Source of the DNA: Polytrichum commune
Taxonomy: Eukaryota > Streptophyta > Polytrichopsida > Polytrichales > Polytrichaceae
Direction: 5' to 3'
NCBI GenBank assembly: GCA_950295325.1
Contig: OX485807.1
Location: 19,935,666-19,999,665, forward strand
Length of the DNA: 64,000 nucleotides
Below are positions 23,613-37,208 of this stretch, one piece after another; the stretch's first letter is position 1; each line of letters opens with the position of its first letter. A program made the translations under genes and the position numbers. The notes beneath the pieces were generated by a model, which was not told the origin of the DNA, searched no databases, and saw nothing but the letters and a program-made list of their open reading frames with translations.

Positions 23613-26100
23613 GTCAGAGAGGCTCACCTTCTGTAGCTCCCTCTTAATTTATATTTGAGCAAGCCCTACTTCTGTTCACTTCCTGACATTAGCTCCCATC
23701 ATCTCATGCGCATCAAGGAAACTAGCCTTACAAGCTCTTCAATAATCTTGGAAGCAGATGAGTATTGTAGCGAAATGTTGTCAAGATGTGCAACCTTGAA
23801 GTGCTTAGTTGCCCATAAAGTTGCACTCCAACCAATTTCATTCTTTAAATCAATGTTGGATCAACATAAAACATTTGAAGTGATGTTGAATTAGCTGTTG
23901 GGCAAGTTTTGGAACACCCCTGTGAAGACATCGAGCCGTGAATGGTCTGTAATAAGATTGAGTCAACATTACATGTTGACCCCTGACGGATGTGTAGTTT
24001 GGACTCTAGACGAATTTTGCACTAGCTGTGAGGAACAAATATGGTAAATTTTAATCCTTTTGGAGGTAGGGAAGAGATTCTCAGAGTATTCAAACTTGGG
24101 ACAGCTGTAGACATCTAAGAATGTGTATACTTTGTGTGCAGTGTCTTGGATACATTTATTGCTTCAGCAAATTACCAAATTTTGTGCCACCCAGGCTTCT
24201 CCCACTTGTCTGGTGTTTTTCCACCATCTGTGGTTGAGGTATTTTTATACAGAATGAACACCTGAAGGATCCGTATCAATGGCTTGGTGCGTAATGCCTC
24301 ACTTGTGCAATGCGCATGAAAAATTGATTGCTTGCAATTATCTCTACCATCATGTAGAAGTAATTCAATAACTCTGTTTCTCTATTCAACTGCTTTTGAT
24401 GACTTTTTGCTCTATGATGGATGGAATATTAGAAAAAACAAAATGCCTTTTGGTAGAGATTCAACGTTGAAGTTCTGTTTAGTTCGTCTGAACATCAATA
24501 AGCCCATTGCATTATGTTTGGAGGAACGTTAGCTTTCATTTTAGACATGCATTTTCTTAGTTGTGGCAAAGTCTAGAGTTCTGGGTGGGGTAGCTCTTGG
24601 GCTTATTTTCATGTAAGCCCTTATCTGAGATCTGCAAGAATGTCAGCGGGTTGAATTTAAAATTGATCATGATGACAACTTGGGAATAATTCAAGAATTA
24701 ATCAGGATTGAAGATGAGGTGGTTATTGCATCTTTTGAATAGCACATCACTTATATTCCATAGTATTATGGCAGTTTGAAGTTTCAACACTTGCATTTCA
24801 AATTTGTGCCACACCAACATTTGAAGATCCTTAATTCCTCATTTTACATGGAACCTTGTTGGCCTCGTAACTTGCACTTCATTGACAATCTTGATTATAG
24901 TAGGGGCTTGTACTATGTGTTGATTAGAATTGGTGATCTTTAATGGCCTTTTAAAATCAAGTAATCTACATATTTATATGGCGGTAAAGAAAATAATGAT
25001 CGAATCTTTTACTACAGTATATGGATAATGTGAAGGTAATCTTTGCTTTTTATACTTTTTGAAGAACTTTTTTTGTGGCAATTTACTCTAGTTTCATGAG
25101 CATGAATGCAATATATGCAACTAAAAACCTTATCAACTTGATCGTGCATCTTTATTTAATCCAAAGAGTGTTGTAATCTTCAATTTTTAAAGACATTCTA
25201 GGTAATTTTATACCTCTCATCTTCATTGCATCCAAAGTCAATGTCAATTGAACTAAGCACAAGGATGACAATATTGGGTTGATAGCCAAGACAAAATAGG
25301 AGTATAATTATTAACTAAAATCATGAATTTGTACATTGAGAATTGTAACTTGCAAGATTTTGAAAGGGAGATTGAAAAGAGTGTTGATTCCTAGGACTTG
25401 ACGACTTGCATTTGGGTGACCATCCACTTTCAGCACCGAGTGGCTTATAAGTCAATGTGGAGAAGCCTATGGATTACACCGAGTTGATAACTTATTTTTC
25501 ATTAACTACAAATATTATAAAAGTAGAGTTTTTATTCTTGTATATAATCTAGAACTCCAATTCTTATCTCGGGGGAGCAAGGTGTAGTTACTAATGTTGT
25601 GCACTTGCTCATGTTATGAATGAAGCACTGAAGTATATACTATACTTACGTAGTTTTAAGTGTGTTGAATTTGTCTCTAGGAACGTTATTAAATGTTATA
25701 GTTTTGGGGTTTTGGAGTATGTTGGGAAAATCTTGAATTAAGCATAATAGCCCCTATCTAGATACTCAAAAAGTGCATGTACATACGAAATTAAAAAAAA
25801 AGGTGCTCTTGTCGTGTTTCACATGTTGCTAATAAGAAAGCACTTGGGGCCAAGGCTAATTAAATTTATATGTTTGCATCGATTATTGGCTACTTTAATG
25901 ACAATTTGTATGTACCTATTTCAATTTATATTTTCATTGTTAATTGTGGAGATTTTAGGTGGTTGTCAGTATGACTTTATGGTCCATGGATGTTTGCAGA
26001 TGGAGTGACCACTTTCATATGCTTGGACTACGTAGATTATCTCTTCTTTGGATATTTGCCGTTGATCGAGACAATTTAGGCTTCCCGCAAAAATTTCATC
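23613..26100. other. AT-rich spacer and promoter side of the PK-NBS-LRR gene
   Basis: Only short frames were found. The last few hundred bases must hold the promoter and leader of the kinase-NBS-LRR gene. No clear TATA element or other regulatory site could be assigned. Confidence 0.45.
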
Positions 26101-29100
26101 ATGGCGGAGCTTTTACAATTGGTTTTTGAGCAACTATCAAGAGTTTGGGAATTCATTGTCACTTGCTTTATGATGTTCTGGACATATCGGCAACGAGGAA
26201 CCATTTACAAATATGACATTGGAGGTGTATTGCAATGGCAGAAGGAAGAAATAAGTAGGCTTGAAGAGATTTCAAATGGGAATGAAGTATTGAATAAGAA
26301 GCAATGTAAACATCTTCTCACCAAGCTTAACCAAGTCGTAGAATGTGTTGGTAAGATGATCACATTGAGTAGTGAGGTCCAAGAGTTCGGTGTTGCACTT
26401 GAGGAGCTATGTTGCATTACACAAAAATTGGGAGTTGTGATCAGTGAATGCGGAAATCAAAATCGGAGTCAAGCAATTGTTTTGCAAATAAATAACAAGG
26501 AGGCTTTCCGAGAAATTGTGTCCGATTTGAGGTGTTGTTGGGATGTGATTTGTGAGATGCATTCAACAAGCCATCCAGGGTCGCATTTTGACATGTTTAT
26601 CATTGATATAGACATGCCCACCTTGAAAGAAATTGAGGATGACGAAAAAGTTCTTCAAGAAAGTCTCAAAGATGGTAGCAAGTGTGAATGGAACGAACAT
26701 TTACGGCAAAGATTGGGGGATTTGCAACTAGAAGGCGGAGAACTTGATGGTGTGGAGGTTCCAACTGTTATCGATTCATTGAAACCAAAACTTCTTAAAC
26801 AAGTTGGGAAAGGATCATATGGTGTTGTGTTTGAATCAATATGGTTGGGATTTAAATGTGCAACAAAGATTTTGCCAACCTCAGATGGAATTGAAAATCT
26901 CCGCAAAGAGGTTGGTATTTTGGCCGGCTTGAGCCATCCAAATCTCATCAAATTCATTTATTGTGGAGTTGGTCGGAGCATAGACGAGTTATGTTCTTGG
27001 ACTCTCAAAGTTTTACGGAAATGCAAAGGAGGAAATGGCAAAACTCTTGACAATTTGTATTTAGTGATGGAGTTCATGGACATGAGCTTGAGTGGCATGT
27101 TGGAGAAGCAACCTAAACCATTACCATATCTTCTTGCAATTGATATCATGCATCAAATTGCAAGTGGTGTGTGTTATCTTCATGACATGCATGTTGCCCA
27201 TCTTGATTTGAAGCCGGACAATGTGCTCATGAAACCCAATTCCATTACTGGAGGAAAATTGAATTCTAGGCGATATTCGGTCAAGTTGGTTGATTATGGT
27301 ACTTCCAACATTGAGGTTCCAAGCAAAGTTTCCAAGAACCAAACTTGCCATCGTGTTGGTACACCTAAGTATATGGCACCGGAGATTATTCAACAAAACC
27401 TTCAATCTCATGCAAGTCTATTTCAAGTTGATGTATGGTCCTTTGCTATGACATGTTCAGAGATCTTGTCACAAATTACTCCATTTGGGAGCAATTTTGT
27501 GCAAACCAAAGACATTTTGAAAAAAATAAAGGAATTTGAGAGGCCAGAGTTGCCAATGAATTGTGAAGAGCTTACGAGGTTGATTGAGGAATGTTGGGTG
27601 GAGGATCCTTCACAAAGGCCGACATTTTTTGAAATTTGTCAGAAATTGATCGATTTGAAGAAAATGTTCTTGAGAGGAACATATTCGGCAAGCCTACGTC
27701 CCAAGTTTGAAAAGGATGGAGCCTCACTCCAAAAGAAGTCAAGAATCGAGAAGGCAAAGGAGGTCAAGGAGAATCATGTTATAAAGGTATGAACCATTTT
27801 GGTGTTAAAATACTTAAGCAACTATATATATATGTATGTATGTAGCTTGTCACTTTTATTGATTAGATTAAATATAGGTCTTTGAGGGTGTAATTTTGAA
27901 TGAGAATTATGTACTTATTGCATGCGTTGTTTATGTAGGTGAATGAGACAACAATGCAAGTGAACAACATGGTGGTTGGTGTTGAACGAAACCTTACAAA
28001 AGTAAAAAATCGCCTCAAGGAAGTGAGGATTTTGGGTGTCATTGGCATGGGTGGAATTGGGAAAACTACATTGGCAAATGTCATATTTCATGAATTGAAG
28101 TCCACATATAATGCATCATATTTTGCCAAGGACTTGAAGAATGAAAGTGATTCACTTGGAATTCTATGTGACATGTTAACAAACTTTGGAGAAGATCATG
28201 AAAACTTGCCAACAAATTTAGTGGATGCACAAAACATGTTGAAGCAATTTATGGTTGATAAGAAGGTTCTCATAATATTGGATGATATAAAGCATCGAGA
28301 TCAAATAGATAATCTTCTCCATCCGGATATTTTGAGGGACAACACAGGCGTCACATTGATTATAACAACCCGCCATTGGGATAAGATTAAAGATCTCGTC
28401 GGGGAGAATGGCAAAATAGAGGTTGACAAATTGGATGAAAATGCAGCAAAAAAGCTTTTTATCCTTCATTCATGTGGGCCCGGAGGTTCTTTACCAATTG
28501 AATTTCGTGATATAGGAGGAAGAATTGTGGAAGCTTGCAATGGCTTGCCTTTAAGCCTAGGAGTATTGGGTGCATTTTTGCGGGATAAAAGGAGGTTGCG
28601 AAGTTGGGAGCGAGCATTACGAAGAATGAAAAGGGGAAGATGTTTGGATGGTAACAAAGAATATGAAGACACGAAGCTTTGGAGCACATTGAGGATAAGC
28701 TTTGACGGATTGGAAATGGTTGAAAGAAATATGTTTTTGGACATAGCGTGCTTCTTTTGCAAGGACGTGTGGCCTAAAGGCATGTCAATAGGTAGAGCCT
28801 TGTACGTGTGGACCATGAATGATATTCCCCCGATGAAATCATTCAATATATTGATAGAGCGGTCATTGGTAAATGTTGACATATATGGAAACATAGAGAT
28901 GCACGACCATCTTCGTGACATGGGACGGATGATCGTGCAAAGGGATGAAGAATACTTGGGCACTCGAGTTTGGGGCGTTGATTTCATTCCATCGACTCAA
29001 TCTACAAGCAAGGTGCGAATTGTAATGAACGATTTGTATGACAAAGTTTGTTCCATGTTGTCTTTGTAAAGTCTATATAAACAAAACGTGTAATTAGATT

Positions 29101-30744
29101 TGGATTATATTGGGCCGTTAGTTTCATGTTTATAACGGACAAGATATTAATAATCAATTCAGATTCTTGTATAGTCTTTGCAATGACTCATTTTATTCCA
29201 TCTCTCTGCAAAATAATATATGATACTATTGATACTCTATTTGTTTTTTGATATAATTTTTACAGCTTGCTAAGCAGGGCACGAAGAAAGTTGAAGGTAT
29301 ATTGTACAAAAGATCGCCGTGCCATTTACAAGGTCAGAGTTTTTGTTTAGACTTAGATCTAAGCAATCTTCGCCTACTGATAATTCATGATCATACCAAC
29401 AATAATTCAACCGACTTCCAACTATTCAAAGCTCTTCTTTCATACAATCAAGAACATTTATGTCAATTGCAAGCCATAATTATAAATGGTAACTTTCAAC
29501 AGTTACCAAACCAATTGTGGGAAATGCATTCATTGAAAAGCTTTGATATCAAAGGATTGAACATGCTCAAAGAATTGCATGAGGGACTTGGAAACCTCAC
29601 TTCATTGACGGCCCTTAATTTGTCGCAATGTTGGGAATTGACAACATTACCCGAGGGACTTGGAAACCTCACTTCTTTGACGGCCCTTAATTTATCGCAT
29701 TGCTGGGGATTGACAACATTACCCGAGGGACTTGGAAACCTCACTTCTTTGACAAAGCTTCAATTGGTGGGATGTTCAAGCTTGACAACATTACCCGAGG
29801 GACTTGGAAACCTCACTTCTTTGACAAAGCTTCAATTGGAGGGATGTTCAAGCTTGACAACATTACCCGAGGGACTTGGAAACCTCACTTCTTTGACAAA
29901 GCTTCAATTGGAGGGATGTTCAAGCTTGACAACATTACCTGAGGGACTTGGAAACCTCACTTCTTCGACAAACCTTACATTGGAGGGATGTTCAAGCTTG
30001 ACAACATTACCCGAGGGACTTGGAAACCTCACTTCTTTGACGGCCCTTAATTTGTCGAAATGTTGGGAATTGACAACATTACCCGAGGGACTTGGAAACC
30101 TCACTTCTTTGACGGCCCTTAATTTGTCGTATTGCTGGGAATTGACAACATTACCCGAGGGACTTGGAAACCTCACTTCTTTGACAAAGCTTAATTTGTC
30201 GTATTGCTGGGGATTGACAACATTACCCGAGGGACTTGGAAACCTCACTTCTTTGACAAAGCTTCATTTGGAGGGATGTTCAAGCTTGACAACATTATCC
30301 GAGGGACTTGGAAACCTCACTTCTTTGACGATGCTTAACTTGTGCAGTTGTTCAAGCTTGACAACATTACCAGAGGGACTTGGAAACCTCACTTCTTTGA
30401 CGGCCATTGATTTGTCGAGATGTCTGGAATTGACAACATTACCCGAGGGACTTGGAAACCTCACTTCTTTGACGGCCCTTAATTTGTCGCATTGCAGGGG
30501 ATTGACAACATTACCCGAGGGACTTGGAAACCTCACTTCTTTGACAAAGCTTCACTTGGAGGGATGTTCAAGCTTGACAACATTACCTGAGGGACTTGGA
30601 AACCGCACTTCTTTGACAGAGCTTCAATTGGAGAGATGTTCAAGGATGACAACATTACCCGAGGGACTTGAAAACCTCACTTCTTTGACGATGCTTAACG
30701 TGTGGTGTTGTTCATGCTTGACAACATTACCCGAGGGACTTTGA
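26101..30744 (+). CDS. Kinase-NBS-LRR (PK-NBS-LRR) resistance-like protein, LRR array cut by a stop
   Basis: Three exons join in phase 0: 26101-27786, 27939-29012 and 29266-30744, giving 1412 residues before TGA. Residues 1 to about 220 are helical with no named domain. A protein kinase follows: Gly loop G236-K-G-S-Y-G241, Lys256, H-L-D369-L-K-P-D-N374 and D398-Y-G, so the catalytic residues are kept although HRD is HLD and DFG is DYG. Exon 2 is an NB-ARC of TIR-NBS style: P-loop GMGGIGKTT (Lys about 604), kinase-2 VLIILDD, LIITTR, GLPLSLG, MFLDIACFF and MHDHLRDMGR. Exon 3 has a linker (KQGTKKVEGI) and 24-residue LRRs. This domain order is a known moss NLR class. In NLRs, NB-ARC is the nucleotide switch and LRRs aid recognition, so cytoplasmic immune sensing is likely. 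The TGA at 30742-30744 interrupts repeat 17. Confidence 0.9.
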
Positions 30745-31455
30745 AACCTCACTTCTTTGACGATGCTTAACTTGTGGTGTTGTTCATGCTTGACAACATT
30801 GCCCGAGGGACTTGGAAACGTCAATTCTCTGACAAACCTTACATTGGAGGGATGTTCAAGCTTGACAATATTACCAGAGGGACTTGGAAACCTCACTTTT
30901 TTGACGGAGCTTAATTTGACGAGATGTTCAAGATTGACAACATTATCCGAGGGATTTGGAAACCTCACTTCTTTCACAAACCTTACATTGGAGGGATGTT
31001 CAAGGTTGACAACATTACCCGAGGGACTTGGAAACCTCACTTCGTTGAGGACACTTAAATTGGGGACTTGTTCAAGCTTGACAACATTACCCGAGGGACT
31101 TGGGAACCGCACTTCTTTGACCAACCTTGCATTGGGGGGTTGTTCAAGCTTGACAACATTACCCGAGGGACTTGGAAACCTCACTTCTTTGAGAATTCTT
31201 TATTTAAGGTCTTGTTCAAGCTTGACAATATTACCCGAGGGACTTGGAAACCTCACTTCTTTGACGAACCTTACATTGGAGGGATGTTCAAGCTTGACAA
31301 CATTACCCGAGGGACTTGGAAACCTCACTTCTTTGACGAAGCTTAATTTGGAGGGTTGTTCAAGCTTGACAACATTACCAGAGGGCCTTGGAAACCTCAC
31401 TTCTTTGACAAACCTTACATCGGAGGGATGTTCAAGCTTGACAACATTACCCGAG
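29584..31455 (+). repeat. 26-unit, 72-bp perfect-phase tandem array encoding LRRs
   Basis: Twenty-six units of exactly 72 bases (24 codons, core LTTLPEGLGNLTSLT) run without any indel. Variable positions define two main unit types: ALNLSxCWE/CWG (units 1, 2, 7, 8, 9) and KLQLEGCSS/NLTLEGCSS types. Blocks of like units suggest expansion by unequal crossing-over or gene conversion. Confidence 0.95.
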
Positions 31456-31560
31456 GGACTTCGAATCCTCATTTCTTCTTACATTTCTTCTTACATAGTT
31501 CCAATTTTGTGGAATGCAAAAGTGCAAATGATTCATACTCCATATGCTAGAAGTTTGTAA
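30745..31560 (+). pseudogene. Downstream LRR half, in frame but past the premature stop
   Basis: After the TGA in unit 17, the same frame stays open for 271 codons through units 17-26 and a unique tail ending at a TAA at 31558-31560. The stop differs from the unit consensus GGA codon by one base (G to T at 30742). The intact downstream frame implies the break is recent, an assembly error, or tolerated because a shorter protein is made. Confidence 0.8.
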
Positions 31561-31793
31561 TTTTCTTAATGAGCACTTTGTATCTTCACTTTGATAATGA
31601 ATAAGATCTTCATTTGCTATCCGGAAATTATGAGGCAAATGGTTTGGGCACAATTAGAATTTGCGAATCATTTTGTATTAATTGCATGTCGCATATCCTA
31701 CAAGAAATGGGTATAGAGAGAAAATCAACCATCTTACTTACGTTCAATACCTGGTAATAGAGTTTTGTTCACGGTGGATGTTCATCTAACCAC

Positions 31794-32350
31794 AAGATTG
31801 TGACATGTGATCTATGTCGCTCTATCAACGACGTCCATTGTATTACTTTGTGTTTCTATATAGGTTCTCTACAAAATCTTGTTGATTTAGGTATATTGAA
31901 GCAAATGCAACAAACTTTGTTCTTGAAAAAATTCATATGAGTGGAAGAAATGGAAGTCATCGTTAAACGTGATCATCCTACATGTGAGTTTACTATGTGA
32001 AACGATTATGTCTCCGCGCCAATGATCCAAGTAAAATTAGAATCGCCTTACATAATATCTAGAGTTTCTTCATGGTGAAAGTATTTTGTAGTTGCCACTA
32101 ACAAGTGGATTGTGTCATGTGAGGTGACAATTTATGTCGATCAATTATAGACATATATGATAGTATTATTTACTACCATCTACATGAAATATCCACACAC
32201 TTATGCAAATTTAGCTATATGAAACAAAATGCTATAGGAACCTTGTTCTTGGAAATATTCATGTGAGTTTGATGGAAGGAATGGAAGTCATAGTTGAACA
32301 TCATCATCCTACATGTGTGTGACTCTACAATGCTAATGGTTATGTCACAG
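31794..32350 (+). repeat. Diverged tandem duplication (~240-bp units)
   Basis: Units at about 31794-32020 and 32110-32350 share GATTGTG-CATGTGA, TTGTTCTTG, GGAAGTCAT and ATCATCCTACATGTG words in the same order. Confidence 0.6.
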
Positions 32351-34438
32351 GGCTAGTGACACACACACAATTTGATCAAATTATAATTGCACAATGAATT
32401 ATAGAAGAGGGGCTAGTTGAATGCGGAGAGGGTGATGAAAAGAGATGGAAATGAACATGGCAGGAATTTAACTTCAAAATTCCAAAAACTTGTGTTTGGG
32501 CAAGGCCAAATGCACGTGTATCATCTAGCAGGCTCAAAGGAGTTGAAGGTTTCGGACAATAAGTAGGCTATATTAAGGGTGTCAGTTTTTAGTGAAGATT
32601 CTCTCAAATTGATGGTGCCTTCAGTGAAATTGCTTCAAAGTCACCCAACAACTCACGAGTCTTTGTAATGTTGGGTTTTCTTGAATTCCCCCATGCACCT
32701 TCTACAGTGGTTAATTTGCAAATGGCACAACATTCACCCATTTATCATAGGAATTTCCAAAATGGATAACGGACTTCCAGACCTTCACAATGAACAATAG
32801 CAATGAGTTACGAATGAAGAGTAGCTTCAAATTCAAAAACTATCTATGCGAGTGTATTTAGAAAATTTCACAAATAACTCTCATTCCTTCAATGTACACC
32901 ATCCAATACCCAGTACACAACAACAAGGATGAGTTGATGTGCAATAGCCAAAAGTTGATTTAGTTCCAGTAACTTTGTAGATAGCACATTGTTATAGGGT
33001 TGAGTGTGGTATCTTTCCAACAACATCCATGATTTGTTGTGATTTGTTGTAATTTATGGTTCACAAACCTCATACCAAGGAGAGATATCAAGGTTGAACT
33101 CAATATGTGGCGGAAGCGTAATAATAATCTCTACAAGCAACTTCAATCCAAACTTATCCCTCAAAGAATTGGAATTCTCTATACTTTAGCTTAGTCGCAT
33201 TTACACATAGGCTTTCACATCACATATGCATTATCTCAAGGGTGGTGTTCTAATTCAATCAACTCGATTTTCAGTGTACTCGGGCCTTACACTCCTTGGG
33301 CATCATAACCTTGCATCAATTCACAAATGCATTGTTAAGGTTTATTTTATTATTTCAATCAATAAAATAAACCATAAATCATCAAATATCATGCTATGAA
33401 AAATGGACCTCTTCCAAAGAGGTAAACAATTTTTAAAACTTCCCTATTTGAATCTAATATGGAATGCTTACATGTTGAAATGCGTTAAGCATGTAGATTT
33501 TACATGTTTACAAAACCTTGGTTTTCAAAACTATTGAAATTTAGATTCCAAGATCAAGTGAAGCTTAGTTTTGGAATCCATCAAAGCTATGCAAAATCCC
33601 TAAACCTTGGAATCTCCAACATGGAAATCATTAATAGGGAAGCTTTTATATACAAATTTGTATTGATAAGGTACAAGCATAATTTTCAAATTTTATGATG
33701 GAAGGCAATTCCAAATAATCTACTCAAAATGTCATATTCACTTAACATTCACATGACAATGCTTGAATACTTATTTGGCCTCTTCATTGCATGTTGGAGT
33801 TTCAACAAACATATTTATGATGTCTTCTTTCTTTATTTTTTGATAACATGCTCACATGCAGTGCAAGGTACCAAAAAATACATTATCTTCGTCAAATGAT
33901 GTGTCAAGTTGGATTCTATCCCAAGCTACTTCTTGCACGCTCGAATATGTTATCAAGCAAAATACATAACAACTTCTTGATATTTGAAGGTTCACATTGG
34001 GGTGCAAGCACAGTCAAGTACACAACTCCATTACTCTCCATAGGTTTAAGTGAAAATGATTTAGAACCATATACTCACTTTGAATTTTTTGTAGAAAAAA
34101 ATAAAAAACATTTGAAAAACACATTGATCTACAAAGCCAAACATTTTATTTTTATAAATATTTTTTTCAAGAAAAATCTACATATACTAAAAGACGGTGC
34201 AAGTAATGTGCAAGTAGGTACACTGAACATGTAAATAATATTTTTAAATATAAAATTAAATAAAATTTTCTACAAAATTTGTAATGATGCCCTTGAGTTT
34301 ATAATGAATTCAACAATTATGAAAGAAAATCTAGCTTCAAAATATTCAAGGTTGTGAAATCTACATCCAAATCTAGATTTAGTCATTACTTTCGGAGCAT
34401 TATTTTTAATGTGGGTTTAAAGATCTCATCTTGATAGT

Positions 34439-35125
34439 CTATATTTGAGCACCTAACACAACAATAAAGGGCTCCATAAATAGTGATGGCAGGGGCTCAT
34501 AAAAGTGCATCCCACGAGTAATGAACTCATGTCTCGAAGAAACAACGTAGGCACCGAATCGGGCGGGACTTGGCATCACCCCTGTATGATCGGGTTGTGA
34601 TTTGACAATAGAAATCCATCTTGGAGTTTGCAACAAAGACAACTTAGTGGAAGCGTTGAGGTCCAACCTAGTCAAAATGGTAGAATTAAGCTAGTGGAGA
34701 CTAACATGGGAGGCCCAAAAGAAAGGGTAGCCCAAGTGAGTCTCAAAGAAGGTGGGTCTAGTGTAGTTTAGGTCCTTGAAAGAGAACTCCAATGTCACTA
34801 ACGCACCTCCTAAGAACGACACCTTTGGGACTTGCCAAATTTGAAGATGCATTGTGAGGGTAGCGTCCCAAGGGAAATACAATGCCACGCCAAGAGAAGA
34901 TGACAACTTAAGAATTGGTGTGCCTACCACACGTATAATCAATGAGGTTATCAACTTCATTTGGTGTGGGTGAACATTGCACACCTCTCCATGTGGAGTG
35001 CCCTCAACACCATGGGTACAAGAATGACCTCGGAGTGACACTCGAGATTTGTGGCGCCATTTGTGAGAGGGCCCAAGTGATCCTAGTGTGGGCTGAGGGC
35101 CTCGGGTGTTGAGAATGCCTCCCAA
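34439..35125 (-). other. Long quasi-open frame with one internal stop, no homology recognised
   Basis: On the minus strand one frame runs about 229 codons with a single stop (near 34,691). That is far fewer stops than expected by chance in such DNA, and the region is richer in GC than its flanks. The translation is low in charged residues and has no motif I know. It may be a decayed gene or transposon fragment, or an antisense artefact. Confidence 0.25.
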
Positions 35126-37208
35126 CCTTGGAGACTAGTAGTCACAACGTTAAGGCCATGAGCATTGGGTAGCTTATGGCATCCAGTTCTAGAATGCTCA
35201 AAAACTCCCCAATCGGATGTGTGAGCTAGAAAATATCACAATTTAGGCAGGGTGTTGCCTAGTGACACTCGAAAGGGCGATGTAGTGGGACAACAGTGAT
35301 GCAAGAGTCGTACCCTAAACTGCCGAGGTTGGAACAGCCATAACTCCCGCAATACTAGCCCAAATGGGACAAGTGAGGAGCATATCAACATTTACGGAAA
35401 AAATTAAATCTCGATGGACTGGTCATTCAATAGAATCATAGATGGGACAACAAAATTATGGAGGTTTGAAGTTGTTGGAGGGCTCTGTTGTCGCGACCCT
35501 AGCTAGCTCAACCGTTTATAAATTCTAGCAAATATATGAAAAACTTAGTATTGTGGGCAAAGAGCGAAGAATTTAAACTATAGTGGTCAATTTTGATAGA
35601 AGGGGTGCCTATGACCGTAGAATCTGGAGATATTGTGAGATAGTTTTATTTAAAAAATACCGCAATTCCGTGAAGATGATAACTCTATCAGGAGCAAGTA
35701 AAATATGAAGGTGTGAGCCACTCAAACCGCTCGTAGTTTGAATTAAGGACCACGGTCTATAAAATCAAGGAAGTTAGTTATTAAAATTAATCAATGTATG
35801 TGTGATTATTAGATTTTAGAACATCCGTCTATGGATGCAAGTTATCTAAGAGAATGGTATTAGGTCTAGATCAACCCATGTTCAAATCGGATTGGTTACA
35901 TTGACTTGTGTTATCCTAAGATAAGCTAGTGTTAAAATAAGAATACTATATAGCGGATATAGAGAAAATTTACTCACATGTGTGCGTAAAATCTTCTTTA
36001 TTATTTTTTATGTTGTTAAAGATATTATATTATTTATCCGAATGAATCAATTCAACTTCTTGCGGTTGGATTCAAGTTTACAGTCTAAGTAGAAAAAGAA
36101 GTTAGTGATTAGAAATTAGATTAAGGTCACCTAATCAGTATGAAGAAATTTAGATAATGGATGAAGAACAGCGGAGGACAACTCGAATGAATGGAGGTCA
36201 ATGTAGGACAATACTGAATGATTAAAAAATAACGTAAGACAACGACAAATGGAGGACGACAATGAACGGAAAACGACATCAAATGGAAGAAGGCGTAAAT
36301 GTAGGATAGCAACAAATGGAGGATGGTGTTATGTGGATGAAGTCGAGGGGATGAGGACCGTTGGAACAAACAATTGCGAAACCAAGACCGTTGAATTCAA
36401 GGATTTAGAGAATGACAACTAGGGTAGTGGCGGCCGTAAATGCCATCTATTAGATGTATGTATGATTAGATCTACGGTTGATAAGACTTTGTAGTTCAAA
36501 GAGATAGTCCCGTGAAGCAAGCACAAGGGCTTACTTCTTATTCTCTCACTCTCACGGTTAGGATTATTTCCTCTTTCTCCTCTCGATGTAGTGAAGGATA
36601 CAAAATTCTTAGAACGGTACGAATAAGAATGTTGGTCAAAATGATTTATGAACCCTATGAATGTTGAATAATAAGGTTTTTGAACCCTATTTAAAAGTTA
36701 TGTTATTGCTTAATGTGAGGTTAAGTAAGCACCCCTTGGTTTCTAAGCCAAAGCATCCAAAGGCCCAAACTAGGCCTCTTCATGCATAAAAATGTGTAGT
36801 CAAAATTCCATTTTTAGCAATTTGTTTGAAAATAGCCTCATCTAGGATTAACTTAGTCTTCAAGTACAAATTTCCAAATGATTGAAATCATTGAATTTGT
36901 TGAAGATTGAAGTTGAAATACAAACTTGAATGCCCTTGGATATAAATACATATATTGTATTTTCATCATCAATGTAAAATATAATTATACATTTTTATTT
37001 CTTCCTTGACATAAGACAATCTAATAAATAAGGTTTCAAAAACCAAATTTTCCTTTAGATTATTATAAGACTTGGTGGGGCTCATAAAAATTGTGTATAC
37101 ATGTCCTACATTCAACCCCTACATCCTTTAAGGGTTAACAATTAAATTTCAGTTTGAGTGGCTTTAGTTAAGATAAAAAAATTACATTTAGTGAACCTCA
37201 TAACACTA

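Larger units (their letters stand above)
31561..37208. other. AT-rich spacer with decayed repeats
   Basis: No gene recognised. Contains the tandem duplication at 31.8-32.35 kb and the quasi-open frame at 34.4-35.1 kb listed separately. Long-terminal-repeat pairs and transposase motifs were not found by eye. Confidence 0.45.

Noticed and set aside
29496-31472. Long minus-strand frames through the LRR array (repeats of RFPSPSGNVVKLEH type) and the plus-strand frame with FKLDNITRGTWKPHFF repeats
   Set aside because: The repeat unit is a multiple of three, so any frame lacking a stop in one unit stays open through many. These are shadows of the LRR frame.
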